This document shows, one piece after another, positions 61,118-64,000 of a stretch of DNA of 64,000 nt; positions within the stretch are counted from its first letter, which is position 1, and the number at the start of each line of letters is the position of its first letter. A program made the translations under genes and the position numbers. The stretch is from JBBPYC01 sp965218765. GTDB taxonomy: Bacteria > Pseudomonadota > Gammaproteobacteria > Burkholderiales > Burkholderiaceae_C. The stretch covers positions 124,001 to 188,000 of the forward strand of contig CBDCLU010000001.1 in NCBI GenBank assembly GCA_965218765.1, in the 5' to 3' direction. The notes under the pieces are model-generated. The model saw only the letters and a list, made by a program, of their open reading frames with translations, did no database searches and was not told the origin of the DNA.

Positions 61118-61290
61118 TCACTGTTCCAGCTTCACGCCCGCCGTCTCGATCACGCCGCCCCATTTGGCTGTCTCCTCGGAAATGAACGCATCGAACGCCT
61201 GCGGCGTGCTGCCAACGGCGAACATGCCCATCGCGTCCAGCTTGGCGCGCGTTTCGTCGGACTTGATGAGCTCGGCGAGCGTGGCGGGAG
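61118..61290 (-). pseudogene. Bug/TctC binding-protein C-terminal remnant
   Basis: The minus strand encodes LIKSDETRAKLDAMGMFAVG, STPQAFDAFISEETAKWGGV and a proper stop after VKLEQ, the C-terminal end of a Bug receptor. Upstream the frame breaks near 61290 and no more of the gene is visible. The remaining gap to 61575 has no gene that I can recognise. Confidence 0.7.
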
Positions 61291-61575
61291 GGGTGGCGAT
61301 GGAGCGTGAGGAGGTTCCGGTGAGAACGCCATGTCGAAGTCAATCCCGCAACGGCGTTATCGACGAACTTGACCATTCCCGGCAGGCTCGACCCCGGTTG
61401 ACAAGACGATCGAGCGAAAACCCTTGATCCCACCATCGGTTCGCGCGATGAAAGGGGGTCCGGGGTCGCGTTCGTTGCCGCCCTCAGCGATTCGGTGAAA
61501 AGCCGAGGCAGACGTCGAAGATAACCGAAGGAAACGCCGTACATCTCAACCAATCAACGCACTTCTGCCGACGCC

Positions 61576-63441
61576 ATGAAAAATTCAAAATCCTCCTCCG
61601 CCGATCATCCTGCCAAGCCCGGTGCCGCTCCCACTATCGTTGAGGGGAGCGGTGGCACGACACCCGCAGCCGATGCCGATGCCGATGCCGATGCCGATGC
61701 CGATGCCGATGCCGATGCCGATGGCTCCGGTGCTACTTACCCTGATCCAGTATCCGAAATCAGATTCGACAATATCCAGGGGAACTGCTTCGGCGGCTTC
61801 CTGAAAGACCATCAAGTCAACATCCTGTTCGCCATCGATGACGCCCTACAAGCCAAGCAGGCCTTTGGGCCCGCGGACGATCCCAGCAACCCCACCACCG
61901 GGATCGATCTCAACGCCACCGGCAGCATCTTCTCCCATGTGAAACACAGCAGCAGCAAGGCCGTCATCCGTTTCAACGAGCAGTTTCGCGCCCTCCGCCA
62001 CGCGGGGATGGATGAGGGAACCATCAAAGCGACCTGGACCAATCTCGTCTTCACCGCGTCCGGCTTGAGCAAGATGAAGCCGGACCGCACCGACCTGTCG
62101 GAAGCTTTCGAACACGGCATGAAGGAGCGCGCCACGATGATCGGCGACGTCGACGTGGCCGGGGAAGATGGCGAGTTGCTGGTTGCAAATGCACCTGCCC
62201 GCTGGAACGACGGCATGGACGTGATGGTGAATTGGGATCAGGTGGACGGGATGCTCATCCTGGCTTCGGATGATCCCGAGCAGATGAATCGCTTGAACAG
62301 CGGTTCGCGCCTGGCCCGGACACTGGCGAAGCTGGAAGCCGCCGACTCCGGCATTACCATGCTCGGACTCATCCGCGGCGAGACACGCGTCGATGACGTG
62401 GGGCACGAGCATTTCGGCTTCAAGGACGGTGTTTCGCAGCCCGGCATCCGCGGCGTTGATGGCTCCGATGACCCCCTGCACAACCCGGATCAGGGCAACC
62501 CAGGGCAGGACCTGTTGCATCCCGGAGAGTTCGTCTTCGGCTATCCCACCCAAATCAATCGGTTCGGGGTCGATGCGGACGGAAACGTCATCGAGGGGCC
62601 GAATCCCCATCCCGGCCCGGCCGTCACCTTTGCCGGGGAAAACTACTGGGACGACGGCTCGTTCCTTGTCTTTCGCCGCTTGGCGCAAGATGTGAAAGGA
62701 TTTCGGGAGATGGTCGTGCAAAAAGCCGCCACGCTGGGCCTCAGCACCGACCTCATGGGGGCGAAGCTGGTCGGCCGCTACCGCAGCGGCGCGCCGCTCG
62801 AAGCGCTCGCCTTCCAGTCCGGCACGGCCACCTACGAGGTGCCGTTGATCGATCCCGGTATTGTCCATCCCGCACTCGCCAACAGCAACGCGCTCAACAA
62901 CGACTTCGAGTATGGCGACGATCCGGCGGGAGAGATCGTCCCGCTTGCCGCCCACATCCGCAAAGCCTACCCGCGCAACCAGATTCCCGCCTTCGAAGAC
63001 GGGGCTCCCTTCCCGGAGCCGGCCAAGGAGGAACAACGCGAACCGCTGGCCGAAAGCCGGACTCAGACGCATCGCCTGCTGCGCCGCGGCATCCCCTTCG
63101 GCAAGTCCTTGAGTGCCGGTGAGGGTGGAGGGACCGACGATCCGCGTGGCCTGCTTTTTCTCGCTTATCAGACAAGGATCGAGGACCAGTTTGAATTCGT
63201 CCAGCGCGCGTGGGTCAATGACCCGGACTTCCCGCGGCCGGTCGAGGGCTCGCACGCGCAGGCTGGCCGGGACCCGATCATCAATAACGACACCGCCGAG
63301 GACGCCATGCGTGGCTGCCCCTTCCACAAGCTCGCCGACAAATCGGCCTGCCCGATCAAGTTCCAGCACTTCGTGGAAACCCGCGGCGGGGCTTACTTCT
63401 TCTCCCCGGCGATCAGTGTTCTTGAAGATATGTTGAAGTAG
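61576..63441 (+). CDS. DyP-type heme peroxidase with (Ala-Asp)9 N-terminal tract
   Basis: A 621-residue dye-decolorising peroxidase, longer than the common 300-500. Landmarks are FDNIQGNCFGGFLKDHQVN, the distal GFKDGVSQPGIRG motif, PLAAHIRKAYPRNQ with the probable proximal heme His, RRGIPFGKSL and RGLLFLAYQ. No signal peptide is visible. Residues 32-49 are an Ala-Asp repeat from nine GCCGAT units, an acidic low-complexity linker. Its 3' end has CPFHKLADKSACPIKF. It has its own transcription unit beside mobile remnants, so acquisition by transfer is possible. Confidence 0.9.
   Translation: MKNSKSSSADHPAKPGAAPTIVEGSGGTTPAADADADADADADADADADGSGATYPDPVSEIRFDNIQGNCFGGFLKDHQVNILFAIDDALQAKQAFGPADDPSNPTTGIDLNATGSIFSHVKHSSSKAVIRFNEQFRALRHAGMDEGTIKATWTNLVFTASGLSKMKPDRTDLSEAFEHGMKERATMIGDVDVAGEDGELLVANAPARWNDGMDVMVNWDQVDGMLILASDDPEQMNRLNSGSRLARTLAKLEAADSGITMLGLIRGETRVDDVGHEHFGFKDGVSQPGIRGVDGSDDPLHNPDQGNPGQDLLHPGEFVFGYPTQINRFGVDADGNVIEGPNPHPGPAVTFAGENYWDDGSFLVFRRLAQDVKGFREMVVQKAATLGLSTDLMGAKLVGRYRSGAPLEALAFQSGTATYEVPLIDPGIVHPALANSNALNNDFEYGDDPAGEIVPLAAHIRKAYPRNQIPAFEDGAPFPEPAKEEQREPLAESRTQTHRLLRRGIPFGKSLSAGEGGGTDDPRGLLFLAYQTRIEDQFEFVQRAWVNDPDFPRPVEGSHAQAGRDPIINNDTAEDAMRGCPFHKLADKSACPIKFQHFVETRGGAYFFSPAISVLEDMLK
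61669..61722 (+). repeat. Nine tandem GCCGAT units encoding (Ala-Asp)9
   Basis: Perfect hexanucleotide array inside the DyP gene; in-frame length changes by slippage are possible. Analogous to the hexamer array in the nitrile hydratase alpha gene. Confidence 0.95.
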
Positions 63442-63548
63442 GCCGCCCCTGCCCCCGCGGTGAAGACTGTACGGAACGCCGATGAAAGCCAAGCTTTCTG
63501 AATTTAAAAATAGCGCGGGCTTGGTTGGCCCGACATCGACGCGTGGCG

Positions 63549-63641
63549 CACTTGCAATGCGATCCAGAGGCTATTGAGCCGATGGAAGAGGTTGCCGCTG
63601 AGTGGGGGACCGCAGCACCGGTCGGACGGGAGGATGGGTAG
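63549..63641 (+). pseudogene. MazE/ChpS-like antitoxin C-terminal remnant
   Basis: The frame from 63552 reads LQCDPEAIEPMEEVAAEW then GTAAPVGREDG and a stop at 63639-63641, like the LLAQCD...EWLDAAPVGRE end of ChpS/MazE-type antitoxins. The DNA-binding N-terminus upstream is not recognisable. It overlaps the toxin remnant in another frame. Confidence 0.55.
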
Positions 63642-63808
63642 CCGCCGGACTTTTTGACCGAGGTGACAGGGTCAGCCTGAATCCGACGATCGCATGCGCG
63701 CTGAGAGGCCGGATGCGGCTGGCGCTGGTGTTGGCGGCGAAGCGGTACAACGCGCTCGGCACGGCGTGGGTCGCGCCGATCACCCAGGGTGGCGACTCGG
63801 CTCGCTAG
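63602..63808 (+). pseudogene. MazF/PemK-like toxin, truncated
   Basis: A 68-codon frame with FDRGDRVSLNPT, RLALVLAAKRYN and VAPITQGGDSAR, following the order of RGDI..SLDPT, RPVLVVSPAAFN and LPITSGGDFAR blocks of MazF/ChpB toxins. About one third of the C-terminus is missing and several core residues are changed. The frame stops at 63808, where an IS5-like fragment begins, suggesting disruption by insertion. Confidence 0.6.
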
Positions 63809-63810
63809 GT

Positions 63811-64000
63811 CCGCAATTGCGCTGACGAGCAGCTTGGGGCAGCGGTTGCACCAGCCACGGCAAACCTCAACCACCCAGCGGCGCGCCTTCTTCGTCGGGT
63901 TGCGCCGCTTGGCATCGGCTTCTTTGCCACGACTGACCACATGAGGGATGTGGCTGTGCGGCTCGATGATTTCCAAGGCGCGACGGCCTCGATGGCCGGC
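63811..64000 (-). mobile_element. IS5-family transposase 3' fragment, cut by window edge
   Basis: The minus strand from the window edge reads a transposase C-terminal stretch: SRGKEADAKRRNPTKKARRW followed by VVEVCRGWCNRCPKLLV, close to the WVVEICHSWFNRFRKLLV block of IS5-type enzymes. Similarity ends near 63820, before the usual YEKL...F..L.H end, so the element is 3'-truncated. Its 5' part lies outside the window. Confidence 0.7.

Overview
High-GC DNA whose genes overlap by 1-14 nt in long co-directional runs. It carries many ABC importers, Bug/TctC-type binding proteins and sigma-54 type promoters. This fits the chromosome of a soil or water Betaproteobacterium, probably Burkholderiales; the family and genus cannot be fixed from the window. 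No tRNA, rRNA or CRISPR array was seen. About 50 kb of the window reads as an accessory island for scavenging nitrogen from nitriles, amides, ureides and N-heterocycles.

Layout. (1) 1-11783, minus strand: a sigma-54 type promoter (11768-11783) precedes a Liv-type importer whose permease and both ATPases are one polypeptide. Then come an SDR, a 2-oxoglutarate/Fe(II) oxygenase, an NMT1/TauA-type ABC importer, a three-subunit cobalt-type nitrile hydratase or thiocyanate hydrolase, and a BMP-family binding protein cut by the window edge. (2) 11922-14512, plus strand: NTF2-like protein, PuuE-like deacetylase, amidase, terminator. (3) 14635-19620, minus: sigma-54 type promoter, PhnD-like binding protein, amidohydrolase, TctC protein, and a BMP permease pair of which one is truncated. 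(4) 20290-31500, minus: SDR, second 2OG oxygenase, molybdenum hydroxylase (L, M, S subunits plus CoxG) and a complete five-gene Liv importer. (5) 31559-33563: a MarR regulator divergent from a metal-dependent amidohydrolase. (6) 33775-51023, plus: a 17-gene apparent operon holding allophanate hydrolase, AtzG/AtzE/AtzH-like proteins, formamidase, biuret hydrolase and a paralogue of it, a complete BMP-type ABC importer, a complete dipeptide-type ABC importer and a terminal GntR regulator. (7) 51065-64000: an IS3 remnant, adenosine deaminase-like protein, ribokinase, nucleoside hydrolase, DUF6494, a diacylglycerol-kinase-like protein, SelO, a VOC protein, a Wzz-like protein fused to a degenerate tyrosine-recombinase fold, a DyP peroxidase, and a broken MazEF-like module cut by an IS5-type remnant.

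How it fits together. In region 6 the BMP importer could bring in a small ureide such as biuret. The biuret hydrolase would make allophanate, and AtzF would split allophanate to ammonia and CO2. AtzG/E/H would feed related carboxylated ureas, or oxalurate-type compounds, into the same end. In region 1 the nitrile hydratase would make amides for the amidases. Several operons share a composite promoter, a -24/-12 sigma-54 type element followed directly by the palindrome GGCATGCC, which suggests common nitrogen-limitation control. Functions are assigned from recognised family motifs by eye. Substrates are inferences.
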